A DNA stretch of 64,000 nt from an uncultured Alphaproteobacteria bacterium (GCA_934276735.1 CAKQTG010000001.1:248001-312000); one strand, 5' to 3'. Counted from the stretch's first letter, positions 34,816-43,669 are shown. A program made the numbers and translations. Notes: generated by a model from the letters alone, not told the origin.

Positions 34816-36045
34816 ATGAAAAAGCAAATGTCTTTGTTTATTTGGGCGGTTGCCATGTTGGGTATGAATCCCGTGCTGGCCGCGACAAACACGGGTGCAC
34901 GCGCGGCATCCAGTGTTGATTTTTCGAACCAGCCGGCGACGCGTGCACGCACAAATGTAAATTATCAAAAGTACCAGACACGCACAACCACGAGAACATA
35001 TGATGCCAAGGACGCAAAGAATACTTATTACACCCAGCCACAGAATCGCAGCGCGCTGTATAAACAGTATGACGCGGGTCGCACAACAAAAACTACAACT
35101 GTTCGCACAACACGTGCGGATACATATCGCAGTGAATTAAAACGCAAATATTTCTTGGCGCATCCGTTCTTTCAGCCGTTGGGTGGCAAGTTTGGTTCGA
35201 TAACCGATTTGTCATATGGTATGAATTCGTATGATATTAAACTGACACCATTGTCTGGGTATGATATTTCTGATACCAAGGCCAAGTGGGACGGCAAACA
35301 GTTTTCAATCAAGGAAGATTTCAGTTATGGTATCACCGACCGTATCGCGGTGTTGGGTATGTTGCAGTATGATTTTGCAAAATATAAATTTGATTGGTCA
35401 ACCGCACCAGATGATAAAATGGATAACAATGATTTGAATCTGTTCGGGCTGGGCGGCCAGTGGCGTTTTATCGATAACGACAAATGGATTGCAACCGCAT
35501 CTGCGTATTACCAGCACCAGAAAGATATTTCCAATAACTTTATTTTGGATGTCAAGGCCGGATACAAGATTTTGTCATCGACAATCTATGGTTTGGTGCG
35601 CGGTTGGTATGTTGACTTTGACGGTAATTCATATGGTAATGGGATAGAGGGAAAAACCGCCGAAGGCAATGATTCCAGCATCTTTATCGCATACAAGACC
35701 GATGTTGACAGCGCGTTCTATGTCGAAGGCGGACTGGGTGTGTTCAGCGTCCTGGATCAGGATTGGACATTTAACCTGGAAGCGTTGTTCGGCAACTATG
35801 ACTGGCACAACCAGGCATCGTTAAAAGCGGCAATTGGGTGGCAACCAAATGATTGGTTCGCATTAAACCTGTATGGCAAAACATCAATTTATGACAGTGC
35901 CGATGACAAGACATTGGGTTACTGGGCATATGGTGCGTTGAATGCGTCGGGTGTTCCTGTGTATCAATGGCAGCAGCATGGTAATGCCAAAATCAGCAGT
36001 TATTCAGAAACAACTGTGGGATTGCAGGCGATATTCCAATTCTAG
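34816..36045 (+). CDS. Outer membrane beta-barrel protein, unknown (A)
   Basis: A 409-residue exported protein. A signal peptide (KKQMSLFIWAVAMLGMNPVLA) is followed by a Thr/Arg-rich low-complexity linker (about 25-105, TRTTTRTYDAKD, TTTVRTTRAD). The rest shows alternating aromatic beta strands ending ...VGLQAIFQF with a terminal Phe, the signal for BAM assembly. It contains EDFSYGITDRIAVLGMLQY, closely similar to DLSYGINDRLALGANIHY in the next gene, so the two barrels are related. AAAGGAG precedes the ATG. It has its own promoter. I do not recognise a named family. Confidence 0.75.
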   Translation: MKKQMSLFIWAVAMLGMNPVLAATNTGARAASSVDFSNQPATRARTNVNYQKYQTRTTTRTYDAKDAKNTYYTQPQNRSALYKQYDAGRTTKTTTVRTTRADTYRSELKRKYFLAHPFFQPLGGKFGSITDLSYGMNSYDIKLTPLSGYDISDTKAKWDGKQFSIKEDFSYGITDRIAVLGMLQYDFAKYKFDWSTAPDDKMDNNDLNLFGLGGQWRFIDNDKWIATASAYYQHQKDISNNFILDVKAGYKILSSTIYGLVRGWYVDFDGNSYGNGIEGKTAEGNDSSIFIAYKTDVDSAFYVEGGLGVFSVLDQDWTFNLEALFGNYDWHNQASLKAAIGWQPNDWFALNLYGKTSIYDSADDKTLGYWAYGALNASGVPVYQWQQHGNAKISSYSETTVGLQAIFQF

Positions 36046-36062
36046 AGAAATTGGATAAATAT

Positions 36063-36090
36063 GGTCGGTGCACGCGTGGCGCGCCCGACC
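36063..36090 (+). terminator. Hairpin between two beta-barrel genes
   Basis: GGTCGG (36063-36068) pairs with CCGACC (36085-36090) around a GC-rich interior. Only a weak T-containing tail (GTGATTTTAT) follows, so it may be an RNA stability or partial termination element. Confidence 0.45.
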
Positions 36091-36115
36091 GTGATTTTAT
36101 GTGGGGATGATGGTG

Positions 36116-36838
36116 ATGCGTAAAATTTTATCGTGTATTTTTATTTTGTCGTGCATATTTGTGGGCGCGCCGGCGGTTGCAGATGACGCGATTTCGCGCG
36201 ATACGTCGGATCCGCTGTATATGCAGGGACACAAGGAAATTTTATCAAAATCAACATTGACATTTTGGGACAATATTTTACGTGCCGGTCAGGATTTGTC
36301 ATATGGTATAAATGACCGTCTGGCATTGGGTGCGAATATTCATTACCAATTGGATTTTGATGGCGATGAAGATGGGTTTTCGGCGGCAGATTTTGGCGGT
36401 GTGTATCGTTTGGCGCGCGCCGATGACAATGATGCGCGTATGGTGACGGACGCGCTGTTTGGTTTGCGGTTGGGAGGTTCGTCACATGTGCGCACACCAT
36501 ATTTCGCAGATTCAACATATTACGCCGGATTGCGATTTGGTCGCCAGTGGGAACAGTTCACATTGGCAGGCACAATAAAATCCAGTTGGATTTTTGATGA
36601 TACGCGCGGGATGTCATACATTGACATGACGCCCGAGGCATATTTTCGTATTGCGCCCGATATGCGTATCGGCATGGACTTTACATGGCGCAAGGCAACA
36701 AACCCAGATTATAACCAGGAATGGTTGGGGGGTAAATTTGTTCGTCAATACGGCCGCACGCAATACGTTGGACACATTGACTATGAATTCGAAAGTGATG
36801 ATTTCCAGGTTGGTGCCCAGGTAAATATTTTATTCTGA
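36116..36838 (+). CDS. Outer membrane beta-barrel protein, unknown (B)
   Basis: A 240-residue exported protein with a signal peptide (RKILSCIFILSCIFVGAPAVA) and beta strands ending VGAQVNILF, with a terminal Phe. DLSYGINDRLALGANIHYQLDF near 60-80 is shared with the preceding barrel. Four in-frame starts lie within 16 bases (GTG 36101, ATG 36107, 36110, 36116); I chose 36116 because GGGG at 36103-36106 gives the best spacing and the signal peptide then begins MRK. It ends 3 bases from the convergent rarA stop, with no terminator between. Function unknown. Confidence 0.72.
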   Translation: MRKILSCIFILSCIFVGAPAVADDAISRDTSDPLYMQGHKEILSKSTLTFWDNILRAGQDLSYGINDRLALGANIHYQLDFDGDEDGFSAADFGGVYRLARADDNDARMVTDALFGLRLGGSSHVRTPYFADSTYYAGLRFGRQWEQFTLAGTIKSSWIFDDTRGMSYIDMTPEAYFRIAPDMRIGMDFTWRKATNPDYNQEWLGGKFVRQYGRTQYVGHIDYEFESDDFQVGAQVNILF

Positions 36839-36841
36839 TAT

Positions 36842-38122
36842 TTACTTTTTTGCGTTTAATTTTTCGCGCAGTGCGTCCCAGTATTCCAAACGCTTTTTAA
36901 TTTCGCGTTCAAATCCGCGTTCAACCGGGGTATAGAATTTTTGTCGTGGCATTGATTCTGGGAAACAGTTTTGTCCGGAAAATCCAGATGCGGTATCCGG
37001 CTCGTAAATATACCCGGCGCCATATCCCATGTTTTTCATCATTTTTGTTGGTGCGTTTAAAATATTCTTTGGTGGCATCAGGCTGCCCGTGGCACGGGCC
37101 GCGGCATACGCCGCATTTTGTGCACGATAATTTCCAATACTTTTTGGCGCGGTGCCCAGATAGATTACCAATTCGGTCAGGGCCAGGTCGCCTTCGGGAC
37201 TGCCCATGCGTTCATATAATTGCCATGCTGTCAGCGCAATTTGCATTGCGTTCGGGTCGGCCAGACCGACATCTTCCATTGCAAAACGCGCCAGACGTCG
37301 AAACAGATACATTGGGTCTTGGCCTGATGTCATCATGCGTGCCGTCCAATACAGGGCCGCATCGGTGTCCGATGCACGTAGTGATTTATGCACAGCAGAA
37401 ATCAAATTATAGTGTTCGTCGCCTGATTTGTCGGATAATGGTGCACGCTTTTGAACGGCGGCGTCCAGACCATCTGAATCCAGAACGTGCTTGAAATTTG
37501 CGTTGATTAAATATTCAATTGTGTTCAGCAAGAATCGCGCATCGCCATCGGCAATGTCGGACAAGTGGGCACGTGCATCTTCGTTCAGGGGGAGTTTTTT
37601 GCCCGTAAATTTTTCAGCGCGATTTATCAATTCCATTAAATCATCATGCGACAATCCTGACAGAATCCCAACGTGACATCGTGACAATAGCGCATTGTTC
37701 AAATTAAAACTGGGGTTTTCGGTGGTTGCGCCCATGAACACAACCGTGCCATCTTCCAGATAGGGCAGCAATGTATCCTGTTGCGTTTTGTTAAAACGGT
37801 GTATTTCGTCAATAAACAATAATGTGTTACGCCCCAGGTTTCGATTTAATTTCGCGGTTTCCATTGCCTTTTTTATATCGGCGGTGCCCGAAAACACCGC
37901 AGACATTGGCACAAAATCCATATCAACCGAATTTGCCAGTGCGCGTGCAATTGTGGTTTTCCCACATCCCGGTGGCCCCCATAAAATCAGATTTGATAAT
38001 TTTCGATTATCAACCATGCGACGTACCAGACCGTTTTCACCCAATAGTTGTGCCTGGCCGATGACGTCGTCAATGGTTTGGGGGCGCATTAAATCGGCAA
38101 GAGGTCTGGTATCGTTTGGCAT
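36842..38122 (-). CDS. rarA: Replication-associated recombination protein RarA (MgsA)
   Basis: A 426-residue AAA+ ATPase of the RarA/WRNIP1 family, acting at stalled replication forks. It begins RPLADLMRPQTIDDVIGQAQLLG, has Walker A WGPPGCGKTT near 50, Walker B LLFIDEIHRFNKTQQD near 103, sensor 1 GATTENPSF near 130, and the RarA C-terminal RLARFAMEDVGLADPNAM and ARATGSLMPP segments. It is the only gene of its transcript. Length is typical. Confidence 0.95.
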   Translation of the reverse strand: MPNDTRPLADLMRPQTIDDVIGQAQLLGENGLVRRMVDNRKLSNLILWGPPGCGKTTIARALANSVDMDFVPMSAVFSGTADIKKAMETAKLNRNLGRNTLLFIDEIHRFNKTQQDTLLPYLEDGTVVFMGATTENPSFNLNNALLSRCHVGILSGLSHDDLMELINRAEKFTGKKLPLNEDARAHLSDIADGDARFLLNTIEYLINANFKHVLDSDGLDAAVQKRAPLSDKSGDEHYNLISAVHKSLRASDTDAALYWTARMMTSGQDPMYLFRRLARFAMEDVGLADPNAMQIALTAWQLYERMGSPEGDLALTELVIYLGTAPKSIGNYRAQNAAYAAARATGSLMPPKNILNAPTKMMKNMGYGAGYIYEPDTASGFSGQNCFPESMPRQKFYTPVERGFEREIKKRLEYWDALREKLNAKK

Positions 38123-38165
38123 TTTATATTTATTTTACTTTAATTTTATTTATTGTTTATTTTGT

Positions 38166-38173
38166 GATATAAT
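38166..38173 (+). promoter_or_regulatory. -10 region of mucR-lysozyme operon
   Basis: TGATATAAT contains a perfect TATAAT (38168-38173) 30 bases before the TTG start; AAGGG lies between. No clear -35 box. Confidence 0.5.
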
Positions 38174-38203
38174 AACTGTATTAAATATCCAAGGGATTAT
38201 CAA

Positions 38204-38578
38204 TTGATAAATAACGATAAAAATTCTGACTTTACATTGGCGGTCGCCAATCTGGCGGCGGCGGCGATTGCGGCGAATCCGGGGTTGACGATGACGGCGG
38301 CGGTTGCGGCGGCGCGTGAAACATTGCGCGGGGCGTCGGCAACACCGGCCCAGATTGCGGCATCGGTCCGACCGGATAAAATTCAATGTCTGGAAGATGG
38401 CACCTGGCACATAATGCTGCGCCGGTATATTCGTCGCAAATTTAATATGACACCGGACGCGTATCGTGAAAAGTGGGGACTGCCGGCGGACTATCCATTT
38501 GTTGCGCCGAACTATGCATTACATCGGTCCAAGATTGCCAAGAAATCAGGCCTGGGAAAAACAAAGCGGGGAAAATAA
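38204..38578 (+). CDS. MucR/Ros-family protein with altered zinc finger
   Basis: A 124-residue MucR-type regulator. The hallmark stretch TPDAYREKWGLPADYPFVAPNYALHRSKIAKKSGLG (about 83-118) matches the family almost residue for residue. The zinc site normally reads C-x2-D-x9-H-x3-H; here C62 and D65 remain but the histidines are Y75 and K79 (CLEDGTWHIMLRRYIRRKF), so classical zinc binding looks lost. MucR proteins bind AT-rich promoters and often control envelope genes. The start is a TTG with AAGGG 9 bases upstream; no ATG or GTG fits. It lies 2 bases before the lysozyme-TPR gene. Confidence 0.82.
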   Translation: MINNDKNSDFTLAVANLAAAAIAANPGLTMTAAVAAARETLRGASATPAQIAASVRPDKIQCLEDGTWHIMLRRYIRRKFNMTPDAYREKWGLPADYPFVAPNYALHRSKIAKKSGLGKTKRGK

Positions 38579-38580
38579 AA

Positions 38581-40467
38581 ATGTCTGAAAAATTTAGAAA
38601 GGTTGTAAATGCACCGCATCGCGCGATGGGCGAACTGAACAAGAAAATTGCCCAATCAGATGTGAATACATTTGTGCGCGCCACCGGAATGACAGTGACG
38701 GCATTGTTTCAATTCTTGTTGTGGGCGACGAAATACGCGACGCTGGACAACCATCTGTTGCGCGCGATGGAACGCAGAAATGCGAACAAGAAAATTGCAA
38801 AAAACAAAAACGGGGAAAATAAAAAGATGTCTGAATTTTCAAAAAAATATCCAAATTTATCGGCGCATTTATTGTATTACCTGATGTTTGCAATGACACT
38901 GGGTGGCGTCAAGACGGCGCGTGATAACATGAATAGCGTTGCCCATGTCGAGCCCCAAGAAATTCATATTGCACAGCCCGTCACGCGCGCACAACCAAAT
39001 ACGTATGGCGCGTATCTGGAGCGTATGCGTCCAATTACGCCTTTTTTGATTGCAGATTTGCTGGCCAAAGAAGGGGTCAAGGTTGATGAAAAAACAGGTC
39101 TGCATATCCCATACAAGGACAGCCGTGGTGTTTGGACGATTGGATTTGGGTCGACAATGTTGTCTGATGGTACCAGGGTGACCAAGGATACCAAACCAAT
39201 CACAACGCAACAGGCATATGATTTGGCAAAGTGGCACCTGGAACACGGCGAAACATATTTTACAATGTATTGTTATGATGTTGCGATGGGTGGTGTCAAC
39301 ATCAACACCACGACCGAGGCACTGGCCATGGCGTCGGTTATATATAATGCCGGGACCAAGGTTATCGAGAATCCGCGTGACAGAAGCCATCGCGAACGTT
39401 TCGAACTGTTACGTCAAGATTTTAAAAAGTATGGAACAAATATGCCAGACAGCCTGGTGCGCCAGCGTTTTGCAGAACACCCGATAGTGGCAGAAACCAG
39501 TCTGGGGCGCGCGTGGTTGCATGGCAAAAGCCCCAAGGTTGTTGCGGGTCGTATTGGAAATTTCCTGGCGGGTGGGGCGGGCCTGCGTTGGCGTCGCTGG
39601 TTAGAGGCGGGGGTGTTGACCGGGGACGTGACGCCCGAAATGTTGATGAATTGCCCGATGGGCGGAATGCCTGAATTCTATTATCTGGTTGGTGGTGACA
39701 AGGCAAAGTTTTTTACCGGTGACGAAGAGCATCGCACGGTAAATCGCCAGCTGTTCAAGGAATGGCATAAATGGTTAAAAAATCCTGTCAATCGCCATGG
39801 AAACTCTATGGCCAATGCGCCCAAGGTCAAGGATTTCTTGCCCCAAGATGTTCAGTTGCTGTGCCAGAACAATAAATGCGAATTGGGGACGGATATAAAT
39901 ATGTATGCCCAACAACAGGCCCCTCGCGAAACAAATCCTGCGCCGGTTATGCGTGATGCCGCGCCAGCACCGGTAAATTATGATGACATGCGCGCCAGTG
40001 CAGACGCCGCATACAGAAATGGTAATTACCAGGACGCATCCCAGAAATATTTGTCATTGATTGAAGCGTCACCAAATGATGCAAGTCTGCGTAACGATAT
40101 TGCCGCGACATATAATAAAATGGCACAGTATGATATGGCGATATCACAATCGCGCGATGTGATAACACGTATCAAGGATAAACGGCAATTTGGTGCCGCG
40201 TATTACAACGCTGGGTTTGCCTATGAACAAAAGGGCGATTTACAGCGGGCGTTGGCTAACTATAAATTAGCGGTGGTCAATGGCAACAAACGGGTGCAAC
40301 GTGATGTTACGCGTGTTACACAACTGACCCAGAGAAGAGACGCGGTAAAAAATACGCGTGGTAAAAATTTGGCATTTAATTCTGGGGCGGAAAAAGTTAA
40401 AAAATCTGCCACCATAAAAATGCGCAATGTGCACGATTTGGCCGCACGCGACGATTATACTGCATAA
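38581..40467 (+). CDS. Membrane-anchored lysozyme-like (GH24) protein with TPR repeats
   Basis: A 628-residue multidomain protein. The N-terminus is basic with hydrophobic stretches near 36-50 and 95-112 (LSAHLLYYLMFAMTLGGV), probably membrane anchors. A phage-type lysozyme domain follows: E164 in LLAKEGV, D180 in YKDSRG and T186 in VWTIGFGST match the Glu-Asp-Thr triad of T4 lysozyme, with an insertion between Glu and Asp. Residues 500-585 form TPR repeats (ADAAYRNGNYQDASQKYLSLIEASPNDA; GFAYEQKGDLQRALANYKLAV). It may remodel peptidoglycan and dock a partner. AAGCGGGG precedes the ATG, 2 bases after the MucR-like stop. Confidence 0.72.
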   Translation: MSEKFRKVVNAPHRAMGELNKKIAQSDVNTFVRATGMTVTALFQFLLWATKYATLDNHLLRAMERRNANKKIAKNKNGENKKMSEFSKKYPNLSAHLLYYLMFAMTLGGVKTARDNMNSVAHVEPQEIHIAQPVTRAQPNTYGAYLERMRPITPFLIADLLAKEGVKVDEKTGLHIPYKDSRGVWTIGFGSTMLSDGTRVTKDTKPITTQQAYDLAKWHLEHGETYFTMYCYDVAMGGVNINTTTEALAMASVIYNAGTKVIENPRDRSHRERFELLRQDFKKYGTNMPDSLVRQRFAEHPIVAETSLGRAWLHGKSPKVVAGRIGNFLAGGAGLRWRRWLEAGVLTGDVTPEMLMNCPMGGMPEFYYLVGGDKAKFFTGDEEHRTVNRQLFKEWHKWLKNPVNRHGNSMANAPKVKDFLPQDVQLLCQNNKCELGTDINMYAQQQAPRETNPAPVMRDAAPAPVNYDDMRASADAAYRNGNYQDASQKYLSLIEASPNDASLRNDIAATYNKMAQYDMAISQSRDVITRIKDKRQFGAAYYNAGFAYEQKGDLQRALANYKLAVVNGNKRVQRDVTRVTQLTQRRDAVKNTRGKNLAFNSGAEKVKKSATIKMRNVHDLAARDDYTA

Positions 40468-40489
40468 AAAATTCAGGGTAAAAATTCAA

Positions 40490-42499
40490 ATGAAAGTATA
40501 TGTGAATTACAACGACAAGCGTTGGAAAAAATATAAAATTGATTTTGAAAAAATTGTGCGTATGGCATTGGGCAATTCGCACAAGTCGGCCGAGGTTTCA
40601 ATTACCCTGACCGATGATACAGAAATCCATGCGTTAAATCGTCAATATCGCGGCATTGATAAACCAACAAATGTTTTGTCATTTGAATTGGGTGATCCGA
40701 TATTGTTGGGTGATATTTATATATCGTTGGATACGGTTGCGGCCCAGGCCGCGGCGGCGGGAATTTCGGTCGCGGAACATACGGCGCATATGGTTGTGCA
40801 TGGCACATTGCATCTGATGGGGTATGACCATATTACCGATGACCAGGCGGCGGTGATGGAACCGCTGGAAATAAAAATTATGGAAAAATTGGGATACAAA
40901 AATCCATATGCCGGCGAAGAAGAAATTGCGCCGTGCGCGGACGCGAAATGTTGTCCGGGGACGGGGCTGGTTTCGTTTTTGCGGCGCATGCGCCCGCGCC
41001 CAAATGGTTGGGTGCAATATGTTTTGATGGGCGTGCTGGGCGCGATTGCGGCATTGGGATTTGCGCCGTTTAATTTGTGGTTCCTGGCAATTGGTGCGAT
41101 TGGTGCGGCATACTGGATAATTGTGCGTGGCGCAGTTGATAAAGTTAGCGTCGCACGATTGTGGTTGCGGGCAATGCCGTTTGGTGCGGCATACAGTCTG
41201 GCCATGTTTTGGTGGACATTGCATTCCATATACGTTGTCCCAGAATTACAGGCCCAGTTTGCAATTTGGACAATCCCCAGTCTGGTCGGTATTGCGTTGT
41301 TTGGGGCGGTCGTGTTTGTGTGGCCATTTGTTATGGCGGTGCGCACGCGCGTCACGTCCGCTGCGCGACCATTTGTATTCGCCGGCACCTGGACCCTGGT
41401 TTTATGGCTGCGCGAGTGGTTCTGTTCCGGTTTCCCATGGAATCCGATTGCGAATATCACATTGCCAATGCCGGCGATTGCAAATTCTATGTCATTGTGG
41501 GGGGCGTTGGGACTGACGTTTGTTATATTGGGACTGGTTGCTGGGGCGGTTGAAATGTTGCGAAAAAAATCGCACGCACCATTTTTTGTGTTCCTGGTAA
41601 TCGCGCTATGTGGGGCGGGATGGGGCATACACAATATTGGTATGTCAAAATGCGGCGCGGAAAATGCCGCGCGTCCGGTTATCAGAATTGTCCAACCGGC
41701 CCAGTCCCAGTCAACAAAAATGCAATATTCATCGCGCGCCGATCGCATTGCCCAGGCCGAACGTAATGTTCAAAACCTGATTGCGTTGGCACGTGATGAC
41801 GCAACACCTGATTTAATTGTTTTTCCAGAAACGACGTATCCGTTTGCAATGATTGATGATGATATGCCGTTGTCGGGCATGCTGGCGCGGCCAATTGTGA
41901 TTGGTGCGACATCGGTCACGGATGGCAACATTTACAATTCAATGATTGTCGCAAATTCCACCGGCACGGTTACCGATGTTTATCATAAATCACACCTGGT
42001 GCCGTTTGGCGAATACAGTCCGTTTGGCATAATGCCATCGCCGGCAAATCTGACGCCTGGGGGTGGGGCGCGTGTTATTACGATGAATCTGGACAGTGGG
42101 GAATTCAACTTTGTCCCGGCAATTTGTTATGAAATCATATTTACCGATTCGTTGGTGCCACGTGGGGCGACGGTTGATGCAATTGTGAATATAACAAATG
42201 ACAATTGGTTTGGCGCGACACCTGGCACGTTCCAGCATTTGGATATGGTGCGTCGTTATGCGATTGAAAGTGGATTGCCAATTGTTCGTGCAAATTATTC
42301 TGGAATCAGTGCATTTGTCGCCGCCGATGGTGAAATTATTTCGCAAATTGATATTGCCGCGACCGGCGCGATGGATGGGGTTGTGTGTGGGGCGCACAAA
42401 ACGCCGTATCGATACATTGGGCGTGACGGTATGCTGATTATAATCCTGGCGTTTGCGGTATGTGGGGCAATTTTATTTGGTAATAAAAAAGGCCGGTAA
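40490..42499 (+). CDS. YbeY-Lnt fusion: rRNA maturation endonuclease and apolipoprotein N-acyltransferase
   Basis: A single 669-residue frame joining two essential proteins. Residues 1-140 are YbeY: PTNVLSFELGD and the metal site HMVVHGTLHLMGYDH with H104, H108 and H114. Residues from about 170 are Lnt: a membrane domain starting FGYVLMGVLGAIAALGFAPFN-like helices, WFCSGFPWNP, then the nitrilase domain with E447 (FPETTYPF), K500 (YHKSHLVPFGEY) and C546 (AICYE). Lnt N-acylates lipoproteins in the inner membrane; YbeY acts on rRNA in the cytoplasm. These genes are usually neighbours with corC between them; here corC is absent and they are fused. Both active sites look intact. Confidence 0.9.
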   Translation: MKVYVNYNDKRWKKYKIDFEKIVRMALGNSHKSAEVSITLTDDTEIHALNRQYRGIDKPTNVLSFELGDPILLGDIYISLDTVAAQAAAAGISVAEHTAHMVVHGTLHLMGYDHITDDQAAVMEPLEIKIMEKLGYKNPYAGEEEIAPCADAKCCPGTGLVSFLRRMRPRPNGWVQYVLMGVLGAIAALGFAPFNLWFLAIGAIGAAYWIIVRGAVDKVSVARLWLRAMPFGAAYSLAMFWWTLHSIYVVPELQAQFAIWTIPSLVGIALFGAVVFVWPFVMAVRTRVTSAARPFVFAGTWTLVLWLREWFCSGFPWNPIANITLPMPAIANSMSLWGALGLTFVILGLVAGAVEMLRKKSHAPFFVFLVIALCGAGWGIHNIGMSKCGAENAARPVIRIVQPAQSQSTKMQYSSRADRIAQAERNVQNLIALARDDATPDLIVFPETTYPFAMIDDDMPLSGMLARPIVIGATSVTDGNIYNSMIVANSTGTVTDVYHKSHLVPFGEYSPFGIMPSPANLTPGGGARVITMNLDSGEFNFVPAICYEIIFTDSLVPRGATVDAIVNITNDNWFGATPGTFQHLDMVRRYAIESGLPIVRANYSGISAFVAADGEIISQIDIAATGAMDGVVCGAHKTPYRYIGRDGMLIIILAFAVCGAILFGNKKGR

Positions 42500-42514
42500 A
42501 AACACGGCCCTTTT
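42491..42514 (+). terminator. Terminator after ybeY-lnt
   Basis: GGCCG / CGGCC stem around GTAAAAACA (the stop codon is in the loop), followed by C and four Ts. Serves convergent genes. Confidence 0.75.
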
Positions 42515-42710
42515 ATTTATAATTTTTCAAAACCCATACGCGTATCGCAGACGACAAATTCTGGGTCGCGCGCGATTTATCAATTTCATTTATTATTGCG
42601 CTGACCGTTTTTGATTGGCGGGTGGCGATTTCGTGCAATGCGTCAATGAATTCTGATTCCAGCGATATGCTGGTATGATGCCCGGACAAAGAAACAGAAA
42701 TTTTTTTCAT
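42513..42710 (-). CDS. Ribbon-helix-helix domain protein (PF13467-like)
   Basis: A 65-residue protein whose sequence SVSLSGHHTSISLESEFIDALHEIATRQSKTVSAIINEID fits the alphaproteobacterial ribbon-helix-helix family: a beta strand for the major groove (TSISLE), then two helices, ending with NLSSAIRVWVLKNY. It is probably a small DNA-binding dimer. It is the last gene of a four-gene minus-strand block with 3-8 base gaps, so it may regulate that block. The ribosome site (a run of Gs) overlaps the upstream gene end and is rather far away. Confidence 0.78.
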   Translation of the reverse strand: MKKISVSLSGHHTSISLESEFIDALHEIATRQSKTVSAIINEIDKSRATQNLSSAIRVWVLKNYK

Positions 42711-42713
42711 GGA

Positions 42714-43154
42714 TTAAAATTTTCCCCCCAGCAAACAATCAGACATTGCGCGATATGGATTATCATATTTTCGCAGCACCCCCAGGTACAGGTTATCCAA
42801 CATCATGCATGTTCCAAACGAATCAAACGCAAACCAGAACAGGTCGTTGCGTCCGAACAGTGTCAATCCGCGCAGTTTTTTTATTCCCGCCAATTCACGA
42901 TTTATCGATACGATGTCTGGGACGGGAAACTTTGCCCCGCGTGCAAATTCGGCCACGCCAAAAATATATCCGTTACCCATATTGATTGTGTCGGCGGTTT
43001 TATACATATCCAGCAAAAACGTTGGCAGTATTGCCGCACGGAAATTTTGCAGTGCTGTGTTTGCCAACGCGATTGCGCGCACAGGTGCGGCGGGCCCAAT
43101 TATTGCGCCCCGCGATTTCATTGCCGATAAAAATTCATCACATGTTGATGACAT
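42714..43154 (-). CDS. SUKH (SMI1/KNR4)-like protein
   Basis: A 146-residue protein. The order LPTFLLDMYKTADTINMGNGYIFG, INRELAGIKKL, LTLFGRNDLFWFAFDSFG and a terminal YDNPYRAMSDCLLGGKF matches the SUKH/SMI1-KNR4 pattern (hydrophobic strands, an xNGy turn, FG-x-ND-x-F, then a C-terminal helix). Many bacterial SUKH proteins are immunity partners for nuclease toxins. Here it sits 8 bases after a gene with an HNH-like look. This is family resemblance by eye and needs profile comparison. Confidence 0.5.
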   Translation of the reverse strand: MSSTCDEFLSAMKSRGAIIGPAAPVRAIALANTALQNFRAAILPTFLLDMYKTADTINMGNGYIFGVAEFARGAKFPVPDIVSINRELAGIKKLRGLTLFGRNDLFWFAFDSFGTCMMLDNLYLGVLRKYDNPYRAMSDCLLGGKF

Positions 43155-43162
43155 AATTTTTC

Positions 43163-43669
43163 TTACTCCATACCGCGCGCACTGGCCATTTGTGCCGCCA
43201 TTTGCGATAATCTGTCCTCGGTCGCGTTACCGCCATCGCCACCACCTGCGGTGTGTGCGGGGACATATATTTTCTTGGCCGGATTGGGTAACCAAATCAT
43301 ATCATTGCCAGATTGTTCAATAATCAATCGGTCCATATTATGCGCGTGCGGAAATGTCTGGCACATGAACAGATTTTCCAGACCGAGTTTTCCGCCCCAT
43401 ACCAATGGAATCCGAAAACGAAACGACATATTATCAGGCAGGCGTGTTCCCATAACCAGTCCCATAAATTCATCCTGGGTTAAATTCATAAATGCCAAAG
43501 TGTCGACCGAATCGGTCAGGGTCTGCATAAATTCGTGTGTCAGTGTTTTGTAACGCGCAAACCAATTTGGGTCAACCGGCACCAGCACAGGACGATGACA
43601 CACCAACGGAATATCGTCGATATTCAGTTCGCGTGCGCGTCGCATTGCGGTATCTTGGGACCATTGCAT
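43163..43669 (-). CDS. Unknown protein with HNH-like core segment
   Basis: A 168-residue soluble protein that I do not recognise. Its central FRFRIPLVWGGKLGLENLF followed by CQTFPHAHNMDR resembles the core of HNH-type nucleases (HH-x-P-x3-GG-x-N-x2-NL...H-x3-H), but the first His pair is replaced by Phe/Arg, so activity is doubtful. The C-terminus is Gly/Ala rich and disordered. It lies between a membrane protein gene (1-base overlap) and the SUKH-like gene, so the three are likely made together. The HNH link is a suggestion only. Confidence 0.55.
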   Translation of the reverse strand: MQWSQDTAMRRARELNIDDIPLVCHRPVLVPVDPNWFARYKTLTHEFMQTLTDSVDTLAFMNLTQDEFMGLVMGTRLPDNMSFRFRIPLVWGGKLGLENLFMCQTFPHAHNMDRLIIEQSGNDMIWLPNPAKKIYVPAHTAGGGDGGNATEDRLSQMAAQMASARGME

